In this document: positions 46,651 through 56,601 of the stretch, in pieces
Position numbering within the stretch: the stretch's first letter is position 1
Layout: every line of letters begins with the position of its first letter
From: Nitrogeniibacter mangrovi
GTDB taxonomy: Bacteria > Pseudomonadota > Gammaproteobacteria > Burkholderiales > Rhodocyclaceae
Reading direction: 5' to 3'
Assembly (NCBI RefSeq): GCF_010983895.1
Contig: NZ_CP048836.1
Location: 930,001-994,000, forward strand
Length of the DNA stretch: 64,000 nt
Notes under the pieces: generated by a model
Databases searched by the model: none
What the model was told of the DNA's origin: nothing
What the model saw: the letters and a program-made list of their open reading frames with translations, nothing else
Position numbers and translations under genes: made by a program

Positions 46651-49600
46651 GCCGCTTCAACCTCTCCGCCTGGGGCATTCGCCATCCCTCGCTGGTGGCC
46701 TACTTCATGATCGCGCTCACCCTGGTCGGCATGATGGCCTACCGTGGCCTGGGCCAGTCGGAGGACCCGCCGTTTACCTTCAAGATCATGGTGGTGCGGG
46801 CCGAGTGGCCGGGCGCCACCGCGCAGGAGATGGCCGATCAGGTCACCGACAAGCTCGAGAAGAAGCTGCAGGAAATCGCCCAGGTGGACAACATCCGCAG
46901 CTACTCCAAGCCGGGCGAGGCGATGATCTTCTTCGAGGCCAAGGATTCGACCCCGGCCAGCGAGATGGACGGGATCTGGTACCAGGTGCGCAAGAAGATC
47001 GGCGATATCCGCCACACCCTGCCGCAGGGGGTGGTCGGGCCGATGTTCAACGACGAGTTCGGCGACGTGTTCGGCAACATCTTCGCGCTCATGGGCGATG
47101 GGCTGAGCTACGCCGAACTGAAGAAGTATGGCGAGGCGGTGCGTGCCGAGCTGCTGCGGGTGCCCGATGTGGCGAAGGTGGACTTCATCGGCAACCAGGA
47201 CGAGCGCGTCTTCATCGAGCTGTCGAACACCAAGCTGGCGACCTTCGGCCTCTCCCTCGATGACGTGACCGACGCGCTCGCGCGGCAGAACGCCCAGACC
47301 GGCGCCGGTTTCTTCGAGACCGACAAGGAGCGCATCCGCCTGCGTCCGGACGGCGCCTTCGCCGACGTCGATGCGTTGCGCGACACGCTCATCCGCGCCG
47401 GCGGGCGCACCTTCCGGCTCGGCGACGTGGCGCATGTGTGGCGTGGCTACGAGGATCCGCCCGCCGACCGCATGCGCTTCATGGGGCGTCCGGCACTGGG
47501 CGTCGGCGTGTCCATGCGTGCCGGCGGCGACATCATCGCTCTGGGGCGGCATCTGGACGAGGCGGTGGCACGCATCGAGCAGCAACTGCCGGTGGGGGTC
47601 GAGCTGGCGCGGGTGGCCGATCAGCCGCGCGCGGTACAGCGGTCGGTGAACGAATTCGTCAAGGCGCTGACCGAGGCGGTGGTCATCGTGCTCGCCGTGA
47701 GCCTGCTGAGCCTGGGGCTGCGCACCGGCATCGTGGTGGCGATCTCGATTCCGGTGGTGCTCGCGATCACCTTCCTGTGCATGCATCAGTTCGGCATCGG
47801 CCTGCACAAGATCTCCCTCGGGGCGCTCATTCTCGCCCTCGGCCTGCTGGTGGACGATGCGATCATCGCGGTGGAGATGATGGCCACCAAGATGGAGCAG
47901 GGCTGGGACCGGGCCAAGGCCGCCAGCTTCGCGTTCACCTCCACCGCCAAGCCCATGCTCTCTGGCACCCTGGTGACCGCCGCCGGCTTTCTGCCCATCG
48001 CCACGGCCGCCTCGAGCACGGGCGAATACACCCGCTCGATCTTTCAGGTGACGGTGATCGCGCTGCTCATTTCGTGGATCGCCGCGGTGCTGTTCGTGCC
48101 CTATCTGGGCTACTACCTGCTGCCCGACTTCACCCGCAACCGGCACAAACCGGGGCTGCTGGCGCGCCTGATCGGGCGCATGTGGCCCGCGGCAGGGCGG
48201 CGCCTGGCGCAGCGGCACGACACGCCACCCCGGCACGACGAGTACGCGATCTACCACACCCCGTTCTACAACCGCTTCCGCGCCGTGGTGGAAACCTGCG
48301 TGCGTCATCGGTGGTGGGTCATCGTCATCACCCTGGCGGTGTTCGCCGGGTCGATCGTGATGTTCCGTTCGGTGCCGCAGCAGTTCTTCCCCGATTCCAC
48401 CCGCCCCGAGTTGCTGGTGGATCTGGAGCTGTACGAGGGCGCTTCGCACCAGGCGACGGAGCGCGAGGTCAAGGCGCTCGAAGCCTTCCTGAAGCAATCG
48501 GACGGCATCGAGAACTACGTGGCCTATGTGGGCGCCGGCGCGCCGCGCTTCTACCTGCCCATCGATCAGAAGCTGAGCCAGACCAATTTCGCCGAATTCG
48601 TGATCCTGACCACCGGCAGCGAGGCCCGCGAGGCGCTGCGCACGAAACTCATTGACCACTATGCCCACCAGCCGGACGGGGTGATGGCGGTCATCAAGCG
48701 GCTCGAGAACGGGCCGCCGGTCGGCTTCCCGGTCAAGTACCGGGTGAGCGGGCCGGACCTCGACAAGCTGCAGCGCATCGGCTACACCGTGGCCGACGCC
48801 GTGCGCGGCAATGCCCACCTGTCCAACGTGCACCTGGACTGGGACGAAGCCTCCAAGGTGGTGCGGCTCAGGGTGGATCAGGACAAGGCGCGCCTGCTGG
48901 GGCTGTCGTCGGCGCAGATCGCCGCCTTCCTGAACACCTCGCTGCAGGGCATGGAGCTGACCGAGTTCCGCGAAGGCACCGAGACCATCGACGTGGTGCT
49001 GCGTGGCGCGCCGAGCGAGCGGGAGCACCTGTCGCTGCTCTCCGATCTGGCGATTCCGGTCGCCGGCGGCAAGAGCGTGCCGCTCGCCCAGGTAGTGACG
49101 CCGGAATACGGCTTCGAGCAGGGCGTGATCTGGCGCCGCAACCGGGTGCCGACCATCACCGTGCAGGCGAGTCTCTACGACGGCACCCAGCCGGCGGTGG
49201 TGGTGGGCCAGCTGGCCACGCAGATCGACGCGATCCGGGCGTCCCTGCCGCTGGGTTACCGGCTCGAGGTGGGTGGTTCGGTCGAGGAGAGCGCCAAGGG
49301 CGGCAGCTCGGTGGCGGCAGGGATGCCGCTGTTCCTGGTGGTGGTGCTCACGGTGCTCATGGTGCAGCTGCAGAGCTTCTCGCGCGTGACCATGGTGCTG
49401 CTGACCGCGCCGCTGGGCATCATCGGTGTCACCGTGGCGCTGCTGTTGTTCAACAAGCCTTTCGGCTTCGTGGCCATGCTCGGCACCATTGCGCTGTCGG
49501 GCATGATCATGCGCAACTCCGTGATCCTGGTCGATCAGATCCGCCAGGACCTGGAAGAGGGGCGCACGCCGTGGGAGGCGGTGGTCGAATCGACGGTGCG

Positions 49601-49832
49601 CCGCTTCCGCCCCATCATGCTCACCGCGGCGGCGGCCATCCTGGCGATGATTCCGCTCACCCGCAGCGCCTTCTTCGGCCCCATGGCGGTGGCGATCATG
49701 GGCGGCCTGGCGGTGGCGACGGTGCTGACGCTGATCTTCCTGCCCGCGCTGTATGCGGCGTGGCGGCGGGTGCGCTCCGACGAAACCTCATCGGGAAGCC
49801 TGCGTGGCGGCGCAGCATCTGCGCTAGAATAG
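46647..49832 (+). CDS. RND-family efflux pump, inner-membrane subunit
   Basis: A 1061-residue proton-driven pump of the AcrB/HAE1 superfamily with 12 transmembrane helices and two periplasmic loops. TM4 carries the proton-relay Asp in ALGLLVDDAIIAVEMM. The N-terminus (WGIRHPSLVAYFMIALTLVG) and the second half (VTVALLLFNKPFGFVAMLG) match the family. The length is normal. It belongs to the branch near MexK/TriC-type pumps that lack an own outer-membrane gene; the exact substrate is unknown. Confidence 0.93.
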   Translation: MSRFNLSAWGIRHPSLVAYFMIALTLVGMMAYRGLGQSEDPPFTFKIMVVRAEWPGATAQEMADQVTDKLEKKLQEIAQVDNIRSYSKPGEAMIFFEAKDSTPASEMDGIWYQVRKKIGDIRHTLPQGVVGPMFNDEFGDVFGNIFALMGDGLSYAELKKYGEAVRAELLRVPDVAKVDFIGNQDERVFIELSNTKLATFGLSLDDVTDALARQNAQTGAGFFETDKERIRLRPDGAFADVDALRDTLIRAGGRTFRLGDVAHVWRGYEDPPADRMRFMGRPALGVGVSMRAGGDIIALGRHLDEAVARIEQQLPVGVELARVADQPRAVQRSVNEFVKALTEAVVIVLAVSLLSLGLRTGIVVAISIPVVLAITFLCMHQFGIGLHKISLGALILALGLLVDDAIIAVEMMATKMEQGWDRAKAASFAFTSTAKPMLSGTLVTAAGFLPIATAASSTGEYTRSIFQVTVIALLISWIAAVLFVPYLGYYLLPDFTRNRHKPGLLARLIGRMWPAAGRRLAQRHDTPPRHDEYAIYHTPFYNRFRAVVETCVRHRWWVIVITLAVFAGSIVMFRSVPQQFFPDSTRPELLVDLELYEGASHQATEREVKALEAFLKQSDGIENYVAYVGAGAPRFYLPIDQKLSQTNFAEFVILTTGSEAREALRTKLIDHYAHQPDGVMAVIKRLENGPPVGFPVKYRVSGPDLDKLQRIGYTVADAVRGNAHLSNVHLDWDEASKVVRLRVDQDKARLLGLSSAQIAAFLNTSLQGMELTEFREGTETIDVVLRGAPSEREHLSLLSDLAIPVAGGKSVPLAQVVTPEYGFEQGVIWRRNRVPTITVQASLYDGTQPAVVVGQLATQIDAIRASLPLGYRLEVGGSVEESAKGGSSVAAGMPLFLVVVLTVLMVQLQSFSRVTMVLLTAPLGIIGVTVALLLFNKPFGFVAMLGTIALSGMIMRNSVILVDQIRQDLEEGRTPWEAVVESTVRRFRPIMLTAAAAILAMIPLTRSAFFGPMAVAIMGGLAVATVLTLIFLPALYAAWRRVRSDETSSGSLRGGAASALE

Positions 49833-49852
49833 CGAAGTTTTCGCCCGCCACT

Positions 49853-49876
49853 AAATATTAGAGCGTGCTAATATTT
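49853..49876. promoter_or_regulatory. A/T palindrome upstream of pcm
   Basis: AAATATTA-N8-TAATATTT is a perfect inverted repeat that ends five bases before the AGGAG of pcm. A -10-like TAGAAT lies at 49825-49830. It could be an operator or a leader hairpin for the pcm-rhodanese-tolC genes. Confidence 0.5.
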
Positions 49877-49891
49877 GCACAGGAGTTGATG

Positions 49892-50545
49892 ATGGATTTT
49901 GAACGCGCCCGCTTCAATATGGTCGAGCAGCAGGTCCGCCCCTGGGAGGTGCTGGATCAGGACGTGCTCGAGTCGATGCTGACGGTCAAGCGCGAAGAGT
50001 TCGTGCCTGCCCAGTACCGGTCGCTGGCTTTCTCCGAGGCGGAGATTCCCATCGGCTGCGGCCAGATCATGCTGGCGCCGGTCATCGAGGGCAAGATCCT
50101 GCAGGCGGCCCAGGTCAAGAAGACCGATGCGGTGCTCGAGATCGGCGCCGGGTCGGGCTACTTTGCGGCCCTGCTGGCCTCGCGTGGCGACTGGGTGCGC
50201 TCCATCGAGATCGAGCCCGAACTGGCCTCGCTGGCGGCGGACAACCTCAAGAACGCCGGCGTGGAGAACGTCATCGTCGAGGAAGGCGATGGCGCCGAAG
50301 GCTGGGCGGCGCGGGGGCCTTACGACGTGATCGTGGTCTCCGGCGGCATGCCGATGCTGCCCCAGGCGTTCAAGGAACAGCTCAAGGTGGGGGGGCGCCT
50401 GATCGCCTTCATCGGCGAGGCGCCGCTGATGGTGGCCAAGCTGGTCACCTGTGTGAGCGAAGGCAAGTTCGAGACGGTGGACCTGTTCGAAAACGTGGTG
50501 CCCATGCTCAAGAACGCCAAGCGCGTCGATTCCTTCCGGTTCTGA
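49892..50545 (+). CDS. Protein-L-isoaspartate O-methyltransferase family protein
   Basis: A 217-residue SAM-dependent methyltransferase of the PCMT family, with SAM motif I VLEIGAGSGYFAALLA near residue 80 and EEFVPAQYRSLAFSE at the N-terminus. PCMT repairs isoaspartyl residues in aged proteins. Start choice: two ATGs in tandem at 49889 and 49892; AGGAG is six bases before the second. It is the first gene of a pcm-rhodanese-tolC set, a common betaproteobacterial order. Repair activity is assumed from the family. Confidence 0.88.
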   Translation: MDFERARFNMVEQQVRPWEVLDQDVLESMLTVKREEFVPAQYRSLAFSEAEIPIGCGQIMLAPVIEGKILQAAQVKKTDAVLEIGAGSGYFAALLASRGDWVRSIEIEPELASLAADNLKNAGVENVIVEEGDGAEGWAARGPYDVIVVSGGMPMLPQAFKEQLKVGGRLIAFIGEAPLMVAKLVTCVSEGKFETVDLFENVVPMLKNAKRVDSFRF

Positions 50546-50554
50546 GGTACGAAG

Positions 50555-50878
50555 ATGCAGCAGTGGCGTCCGGAACAACTCAAGCAGCGGCTGGACGCGG
50601 GGGATGCGCCCGCGCCCATCCTGCTCGACGTGCGCGAGCCGTGGGAATACGACATCTGTCATATCGAAGGCTCGGTGCTCATGCCCATGGCCTCGGTGCC
50701 GGCGCGGGCCGACGAGCTCGATCCGCAAAGCGAGCTGGTGGTGATCTGCCATCACGGTGGCCGCAGCATGCAGGTGGCCATGTTCCTGGAGCAACGCGGC
50801 TTTTCCAACGTCATCAACCTGGCCGGCGGTGTGGCCGGGTGGGCGGCGCGGGTCGATCCCCGCATGCCGCAGTACTGA
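50555..50878 (+). CDS. Single-domain rhodanese
   Basis: A 107-residue rhodanese-like protein, with LLDVREPWEYDICHIEGS and the catalytic Cys65 in VICHHGGRSM. It could transfer sulfur from thiosulfate or persulfides to cyanide or other acceptors; the physiological acceptor is unknown. It lies nine bases after the methyltransferase and 22 before tolC. It is cytoplasmic, without a signal peptide. Confidence 0.9.
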   Translation: MQQWRPEQLKQRLDAGDAPAPILLDVREPWEYDICHIEGSVLMPMASVPARADELDPQSELVVICHHGGRSMQVAMFLEQRGFSNVINLAGGVAGWAARVDPRMPQY

Positions 50879-50900
50879 TTGCACAAATACGGAGTGCCTG

Positions 50901-52202
50901 ATGAAGCGTAGCGTGAGTCTTGTTCTGGCCGGTCTGTTCTCGATGTCGGCCTGGGGCGCAGACCTGATGTCGGTGTACCAGGACGCGCTGAATCACGACG
51001 CACGCTTCACGGCGGCCAAGGCGGCGCGCGTCGCCGGACAGGAGAAGGTGGTTCAGGGGCGCGCTGGTCTGCTGCCCGGGATCGGCGCCTCGGCGTCGAC
51101 CACCTGGAACCAGAACACCTACACCGGCACCGACCGCAACTTCAATTCCAATACCGTCGGTGTCCAGCTGCGCCAGCCGCTGTTCAACTGGGGCAGCTGG
51201 GTCCAGTATCGCGAGGGCGAACTGCAGACGGCGCTGTCCGAGGCCCAGTTCGAGCTGGCGCGCCAGGACCTGATCCTGCGCGTCTCGCAAGCCTACTTCA
51301 ACGTGCTCAACGCCCAGGATTCGCTCGCCTCGCTCAAGGCGCTGCACGAGGCGGCGGGGCAGCAGCTGGCCCTGGCGAAGAAGAGCTTCGAGGTGGGGAC
51401 CGTGACCATCACCGACGTGCACGAGGCGCAGTCGCGCTTTGATCTGTCGTCGGCACAGGTGATCGCGGCGGAAAACACCCTCGAAGTGGCGCGTCAGACG
51501 CTGGCGCAGATCATCGGCGATGTGCCCGAAGGGGTGCAGGGCCTGCGCGAAGGCGCGAGCCTGGCGCCGCCCGAGCCCAGCGACATCAACCCCTGGGTGG
51601 ACGCGGCACAGCAGCAGAGCTTCGGCGTGCAAATCCAGCAGATCGCCACCGACATCGCCGAGCGCGAGGTGTCGCGCAATCGTGCCGGCCACCTGCCGAC
51701 GGTGGATCTGGTGGCGAACTACGGCCAGTCGAACGCGGGTGCGACGACCTTCGGCAGCAATCGCTCCGAGATCACGTCGCGCTCCATCGGCCTGGAACTG
51801 AATGTGCCGATCTACCAGGGCGGCGGGGTTTCCTCGCGGACCCGCGAGGCGGCGGCTCTGCTGGTCAAGTCGCAGGCGGAACTCGATGATGCCCGTCGCA
51901 GCGCTGCGCTGTCGGCCCGTCAGGCCTATCTCGGGGTCACCAACGGGCTGGCCCAGGTGAGGGCGCTCGAGGCGGCGCGCGTGTCGTCGCGATCCGCCCT
52001 CGAAGCCAACCAGCTGGGCTACGAAGTGGGGGTGCGCATCAATATCGACGTGCTCAACGCCCAGAGCCAGCTGGCCGACACCGAGCAGCAGCTGGCCAAG
52101 GCCCGCTACGACACCTTGCTCGCGCAGCTGCGCCTGAAGGCGGCCGTCGGCACCCTGGGCGAGGAAGATGTCGCCCAGCTCAACGCCCTGCTGACGCAGT
52201 AG
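50901..52202 (+). CDS. tolC: TolC-family outer-membrane channel
   Basis: A 433-residue outer-membrane efflux protein with a signal peptide (SLVLAGLFSMSAWG). Two repeats of the TolC fold are visible (LRQPLFNWGSWVQYREGE and LNVPIYQGGGVSSRTREAA), each followed by long coiled-coil helices (residues about 100-180, 300-400). It trimerises into the tunnel used by RND pumps and type I exporters; the RND pump 1 kb upstream has no own channel. The ATG at 50901 follows ACGGAGTGCC. Confidence 0.92.
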   Translation: MKRSVSLVLAGLFSMSAWGADLMSVYQDALNHDARFTAAKAARVAGQEKVVQGRAGLLPGIGASASTTWNQNTYTGTDRNFNSNTVGVQLRQPLFNWGSWVQYREGELQTALSEAQFELARQDLILRVSQAYFNVLNAQDSLASLKALHEAAGQQLALAKKSFEVGTVTITDVHEAQSRFDLSSAQVIAAENTLEVARQTLAQIIGDVPEGVQGLREGASLAPPEPSDINPWVDAAQQQSFGVQIQQIATDIAEREVSRNRAGHLPTVDLVANYGQSNAGATTFGSNRSEITSRSIGLELNVPIYQGGGVSSRTREAAALLVKSQAELDDARRSAALSARQAYLGVTNGLAQVRALEAARVSSRSALEANQLGYEVGVRINIDVLNAQSQLADTEQQLAKARYDTLLAQLRLKAAVGTLGEEDVAQLNALLTQ

Positions 52203-52207
52203 GCGCG

Positions 52208-53518
52208 CTACGCCGTCTTGCTGTCGGCGCTCGCGACCGGTGAGGCCGGGGCAGCGCCGCTCAGCCACGGGGTGATCAAGGCCAACGTGCGTTCGGTCGC
52301 GCCGCCATGGGCTTGCGCGAAGGCAAGCGCCGCGGTGCCCATGGTATTCAGCCCCGACGGATCATTCAGCAACGCCATGGCGCGGTCCACGGCGCCGTTC
52401 AGGTCCGCGCATTGCACGGCGGCTCCGGCCTCCAGGGCCTGCTCGGCCGCCTGGGCGAAATTGAAGGTGCTCGGCCCCAGCACGACGGGCGTGCCCACCG
52501 CACAGCATTCGATGAAGTTCTGTCCACCCAGCGGCCGCCAGGTGCCGCCCATGAGCACCACGTCGGCCAGGGTGTAGTAGGCCGTCATTTCGCCCATGGA
52601 ATCTCCCAGCCACACCTGATCGCCGGCGTCCGGCCCGTCGCCGCGACTGCGCCGTCCGACCCGGTAGCCGCGGGCTTCGGCCAGCTGTGCCACCGCGTCG
52701 AAGCGCTGCGGATGGCGGGGCACGATGGCCAGCAGCGCGCCCGAGGCGATGAGCGGCCCGGCGACGTCCAGCAGATCGGCCTCTTCGCCCTCGCGGGTGC
52801 TCGCGGCCAGCACCACCGGCCGATCGCCGATGCGGGCGCGGAACTGCCGGCCCAGCGCGACCTGGGCGTCGGCCGGATGGTTGTCGAACTTGATGTTGCC
52901 GGTGACCTCCACCCGGCGGGCGCCCAGGCCGGTGAAGCGCTGCGCGTCCGCTGGCGACTGGGCGCCGATGACCGCAAATCCGCCGAAAGCCTCGCGTGCC
53001 AGCGCCCCGAAGCGGAGATACCGGGCGAAAGAGCGCTGCGACAGGCGGCCATTGACCAGCAGCATGGGGCAGCGATCCCGGTCGGCGCGTGCCATCAGGT
53101 TGGGCCACACCTCGGTCTCCATGACGATGCCGGCGAGCGGGCGGAAGTGGCGCAGGAAGCGTGCATGCAGATAGCCCAGGTCGTAGGGCAGGTACACCGA
53201 ATGGATGCGATCGTCGGCGTCTGCATACAGCGCCTGTGCGGTCTCGCGGCCGGTGGGCGTCATGTGCGTGAACAGGATGTGCAGAGCCGGATCGTGGCCG
53301 CGCAGGGCGCGGACCAGCGGCTGCGCTGCGCGGGTCTCGCCGACCGACACCGCATGGATCCACACGCACCGATCCGTCCGGGGCTGGGCGTAGCGACCGA
53401 AGCGCTCCGCCAGGTGGCGACGGTAGGCCGGCTGCCGCCGCCCCTTCCACCACAGGCGCATGACGACCAGCGGCAAAGACAGGAACCAGAGCGCGGAATA
53501 GAGGCGACGAATCGACAC
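52208..53518 (-). CDS. waaA: Kdo transferase (3-deoxy-D-manno-octulosonic acid transferase)
   Basis: A 436-residue inner-membrane glycosyltransferase that adds Kdo to lipid A precursor. The N-terminal anchor is LYSALWFLSLPLVVMRLWW; GT-B fold features are HAVSVGETRAAQPLVRAL, TGNIKFDN near residue 210, and GGTWRPLGGQNFIECCAVGTPV. The start is taken as GTG at 53518. A TTG at 53539 in frame would add seven residues, but a TATAAT -10 box at 53546-53551 places transcription start close to it. Convergent with tolC, five bases apart. Confidence 0.92.
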   Translation of the reverse strand: MSIRRLYSALWFLSLPLVVMRLWWKGRRQPAYRRHLAERFGRYAQPRTDRCVWIHAVSVGETRAAQPLVRALRGHDPALHILFTHMTPTGRETAQALYADADDRIHSVYLPYDLGYLHARFLRHFRPLAGIVMETEVWPNLMARADRDRCPMLLVNGRLSQRSFARYLRFGALAREAFGGFAVIGAQSPADAQRFTGLGARRVEVTGNIKFDNHPADAQVALGRQFRARIGDRPVVLAASTREGEEADLLDVAGPLIASGALLAIVPRHPQRFDAVAQLAEARGYRVGRRSRGDGPDAGDQVWLGDSMGEMTAYYTLADVVLMGGTWRPLGGQNFIECCAVGTPVVLGPSTFNFAQAAEQALEAGAAVQCADLNGAVDRAMALLNDPSGLNTMGTAALAFAQAHGGATERTLALITPWLSGAAPASPVASADSKTA

Positions 53519-53643
53519 GTGGCGGACGGGTGAAGGCAAACCGCGATTATACGACCAGCGGGTCGTGGGGCCGCGCCGCGAAGGCGCGACTTGGCGTCCG
53601 GATATGAGACAATATGTCCTTTGTCTTCCTCGGGAACTGGATC

Positions 53644-54651
53644 ATGAAAGTGCTGGTGACGGGTGCGGCCGGCTTCATCGGGATGCACACATCGGAACGA
53701 CTGCTGGCGCGCGGCGACCAGGTGGTCGGGCTCGACAACCTCAACGACTACTATGACCCGCAGATCAAGCGCGACCGCCTCGCGCGCCTCGAGCCGAATC
53801 CCGCCTTCCGCTTCGTGAAGATGGACGTGGCCGACCGGCCCGGCATGGAGCGTCTGTTCGCCGAAGAGAAGTTCGACAAGGTCATCCACCTGGCCGCCCA
53901 GGCCGGGGTGCGCTACTCGCTCGAAAACCCGCACGCCTACATCGACAGCAACATCGTCGGCTTCATGAACATCCTCGAAGGCTGCCGCCACAACAAGGTG
54001 CAGCACCTGGTCTATGCCAGCAGCTCGAGCGTGTACGGCGGCAACACCAAGATGCCGTTCTCCGAGCACGACTCGGTGGACCACCCCATCAGCATGTACG
54101 CGGCCACCAAGAAAGCCAACGAGCTGATGGCGCATACCTACAGCCACCTCTACGGCCTGCCCACCACCGGCCTGCGCTTCTTCACTGTGTATGGCCCCTG
54201 GGGGCGCCCGGACATGGCCCTGTTCCTGTTCACCAAGGCGATTCTAGAAGGGCGCGCCATCGACGTGTTCAACCACGGCAAGATGCAGCGTGACTTCACC
54301 TATGTGGACGACATCGTCGAAGGCGTGATCCGCGTCACCGACCGCAATGCCGCCGCCGACCCGGACTACGACGCCGACAAGGCCGACCCCGCCCGCAGCA
54401 GCGCCCCATACCGCGTGTTCAACATCGGCAACCAGGGCCCGGTGGAGCTGATGGCCTTCATCGAAGCCATCGAGAAGGCGCTGGGCATGACGGCGCAGAA
54501 GAACATGCTGCCGCTGCAGCCGGGCGACGTGCCGGCCACGTTTGCGGATGTGTCGGAGCTGTCGGAGTGGACCGGATTCCATCCGGGGACGAAGGTCGAG
54601 GATGGGGTGGCGCGGTTCGTGGCGTGGTATCGCGATTATTTCAAGGCCTGA
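53644..54651 (+). CDS. NAD-dependent sugar epimerase, probable UDP-glucuronate 4-epimerase
   Basis: A 335-residue extended SDR with [15 protein letters not shown], the catalytic MYAATKKAN (Tyr-x3-Lys) and ASSSSVYG. The strings [17 protein letters not shown] and [18 protein letters not shown] are typical of UDP-glucuronate 4-epimerases, which make UDP-galacturonate for surface polysaccharides. Divergent from waaA. The ATG at 53644 is the natural start of the Rossmann fold; the longer frame starts 30 bases upstream. Confidence 0.9.
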   Translation: MKVLVTGAAGFIGMHTSERLLARGDQVVGLDNLNDYYDPQIKRDRLARLEPNPAFRFVKMDVADRPGMERLFAEEKFDKVIHLAAQAGVRYSLENPHAYIDSNIVGFMNILEGCRHNKVQHLVYASSSSVYGGNTKMPFSEHDSVDHPISMYAATKKANELMAHTYSHLYGLPTTGLRFFTVYGPWGRPDMALFLFTKAILEGRAIDVFNHGKMQRDFTYVDDIVEGVIRVTDRNAAADPDYDADKADPARSSAPYRVFNIGNQGPVELMAFIEAIEKALGMTAQKNMLPLQPGDVPATFADVSELSEWTGFHPGTKVEDGVARFVAWYRDYFKA

Positions 54652-54662
54652 AAGAGATCGCC

Positions 54663-54709
54663 GCGAACATGCGCCGGACGGCAGGCGCTGCCGTCCGGCG
54701 CATGTTCGC
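54663..54709. repeat. 22-bp perfect inverted repeat (hairpin)
   Basis: The arms at 54663-54684 and 54688-54709 are perfect complements around a GCG loop, starting GCGAACATGCG and ending CGCATGTTCGC. It lies between the epimerase stop and the flippase gene. It lacks a U-tract; its strength suggests a terminator, a processing site or a cruciform. Confidence 0.85.
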
Positions 54710-54816
54710 AAGGTCTGCCGATTCCGACAGAACGGTGGTGGGCGGCATGGGTGGGGAACCCCTGATATGAGTCTGGCCGTGGCGATTGCACCCGCGAAGA
54801 GGTGTATTGGCTTGCG

Positions 54817-56571
54817 ATGAAACATCTGACGAACCTGTGGCCTCACCTCGATTCGCGCCGACGCTGGCAGATCGGGGGACTTTGCTTGCTGATACTCGTA
54901 TCTTCTTTTGCAGAGTTGCTCAGCCTGGGCGCGGTCATGCCGTTTCTCGCCGTGATGGCGGCTCCCGAGCGGGTTTTCGAATCCGCCGCCCTGCAACCGG
55001 TCATCCAGGCCCTGGACATCACGTCCGCCGAATCCCTGCTCTTGCCGCTTGCCTGCATTTTCGCGTTGGCGTCACTCACGTCCGCGGCGATTCGCATGCT
55101 GTTGTTGTGGGTGATGACCCGTCTAGCCTTCGCGATCGGCGCAGACATCAGTTTCGGCATCTACAACAAGGCATTACATCAGCCTTACGCGACGCACGTT
55201 GCACGAAACAGCAGCGAGACGATCAGTGGAATAACTGTGAAGTCTCACGCCGTGATCTACGGCGGCTTGTTGCCGACGCTTCAATTGGCCAGCGCGATGG
55301 TGACCCTGGTCGTGATCGTGACGGGGCTCGTTTCTCTCGATCCGGGTGTGGCCCTCGCGACGCTGCTGGGTTTCGGCGCTGCCTACGGTGGGCTCATCTT
55401 TGCCGCCAGAAAGCGATTGGCGAGCAATGGGCGGCGCATCGCCGAGGAGTCAACCCGCGTCCTGAAATGTCTCCAGGAGGGGCTCGGTGGTATTCGGGAC
55501 GTGTTGCTGGACGGCAGCCAGGCGACCTACTGCAAGGTGTATCGCGATGCGGATCTGCCGCTTCGCAGAGCGCAGGGCAATAATCAGTTTATCTCGACCA
55601 GTCCGCGCTACGCCATTGAGGCGATTGGTCTGAGCATGATCGCAGCGCTTTCCTACTATCTGGTCGGTCAGCCGGGCGGGCTGGAAAGTGCTCTGCCGTT
55701 GCTTGGCGTGCTCGCGCTAGGCGCACAGCGGATGGTGCCGGCCTTGCAGCAGGCCTACGCTTCCTGGGCGGGCATTAAGGGAAACCAGGCTTCGGTCGAG
55801 GATGCCATTGCCATGCTGGAGCACGCCGGCGCCGAGGCGGAGCCATCCGACACCGGACCGCTGGCGTTCGAGCATGAAATCCGGCTTGATGGCCTCTCGT
55901 TCGCCTATCAGGCAGACCAAGCCGCGGTGCTCCAGCAACTCGACCTGACGATAAGGAAAGGAGATCGGATCGGGATTATCGGTGCGACGGGTAGTGGGAA
56001 AAGCACCTTGATGGATATCATCATGGGCTTGCTCGCTCCGGTCAGTGGCGGTCTCCTGATCGACGGAGTCAAGATCGACGCTTCAACCCGACGGGCGTGG
56101 CAGAAACATATTGCGCATGTCCCCCAGGCGATCTTTCTGTCGGACAGTTCGGTTGAAGAAAATATCGCCTTCGGCGTTCCGCCGTCGAAGATCGACCATG
56201 AGCGCGTTCGGGCGGCGGCCCGCCAGGCCCAGATCGCGGATCTGATCGAATCGATGCCGGACGGGTATCGATCCGTGGTCGGCGAGCGGGGCGGGCGGCT
56301 GTCGGGCGGGCAGCGTCAGCGCATCGGGATTGCTCGCGCGCTCTACAAGCAGGCTGATGTCATCGTTTTCGACGAGGCGACAAGTGCGCTGGACAATGCG
56401 ACCGAGCGATCCGTCATGGCCGCGATCGATGCGTTGCGCGCAGATCTGACGGTCGTCATGATTGCTCACCGGCTGACGACCTTGCAAAAATGCAACAGGA
56501 TCGTCGAGTTGGCGGATGGGAAAGTAGTGCGTGTCGGGAGCTACGAAGAAATCGTAGGGGGTCATTCGTGA
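54817..56571 (+). CDS. ABC exporter, PglK-like glycan flippase or exporter
   Basis: A 584-residue half transporter: six transmembrane helices (residues 1-310, for example IGGLCLLILVSSFAELLSLGAVMPF) and an ATPase domain from about 345 with Walker A IGATGSGKST, signature LSGGQRQR and Walker B VIVFDEATSALD. The form matches ABC exporters in glycan clusters such as PglK, which flips lipid-linked oligosaccharides. It leads the nonulosonic-acid cluster. The ATG at 54817 is chosen; a GTG at 54802 is possible. Codon use is visibly more A/T rich than in genes upstream. Confidence 0.85.
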   Translation: MKHLTNLWPHLDSRRRWQIGGLCLLILVSSFAELLSLGAVMPFLAVMAAPERVFESAALQPVIQALDITSAESLLLPLACIFALASLTSAAIRMLLLWVMTRLAFAIGADISFGIYNKALHQPYATHVARNSSETISGITVKSHAVIYGGLLPTLQLASAMVTLVVIVTGLVSLDPGVALATLLGFGAAYGGLIFAARKRLASNGRRIAEESTRVLKCLQEGLGGIRDVLLDGSQATYCKVYRDADLPLRRAQGNNQFISTSPRYAIEAIGLSMIAALSYYLVGQPGGLESALPLLGVLALGAQRMVPALQQAYASWAGIKGNQASVEDAIAMLEHAGAEAEPSDTGPLAFEHEIRLDGLSFAYQADQAAVLQQLDLTIRKGDRIGIIGATGSGKSTLMDIIMGLLAPVSGGLLIDGVKIDASTRRAWQKHIAHVPQAIFLSDSSVEENIAFGVPPSKIDHERVRAAARQAQIADLIESMPDGYRSVVGERGGRLSGGQRQRIGIARALYKQADVIVFDEATSALDNATERSVMAAIDALRADLTVVMIAHRLTTLQKCNRIVELADGKVVRVGSYEEIVGGHS

Positions 56572-56601
56572 TCCGGAAAGAATGAATACAGGAATTCGAC
56601 C

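Noticed and set aside
46305-49028. Minus-strand open frame of 907 codons opposite the RND pump
   Set aside because: Antisense shadow; the plus strand encodes a complete RND protein with its TM4 Asp motif.
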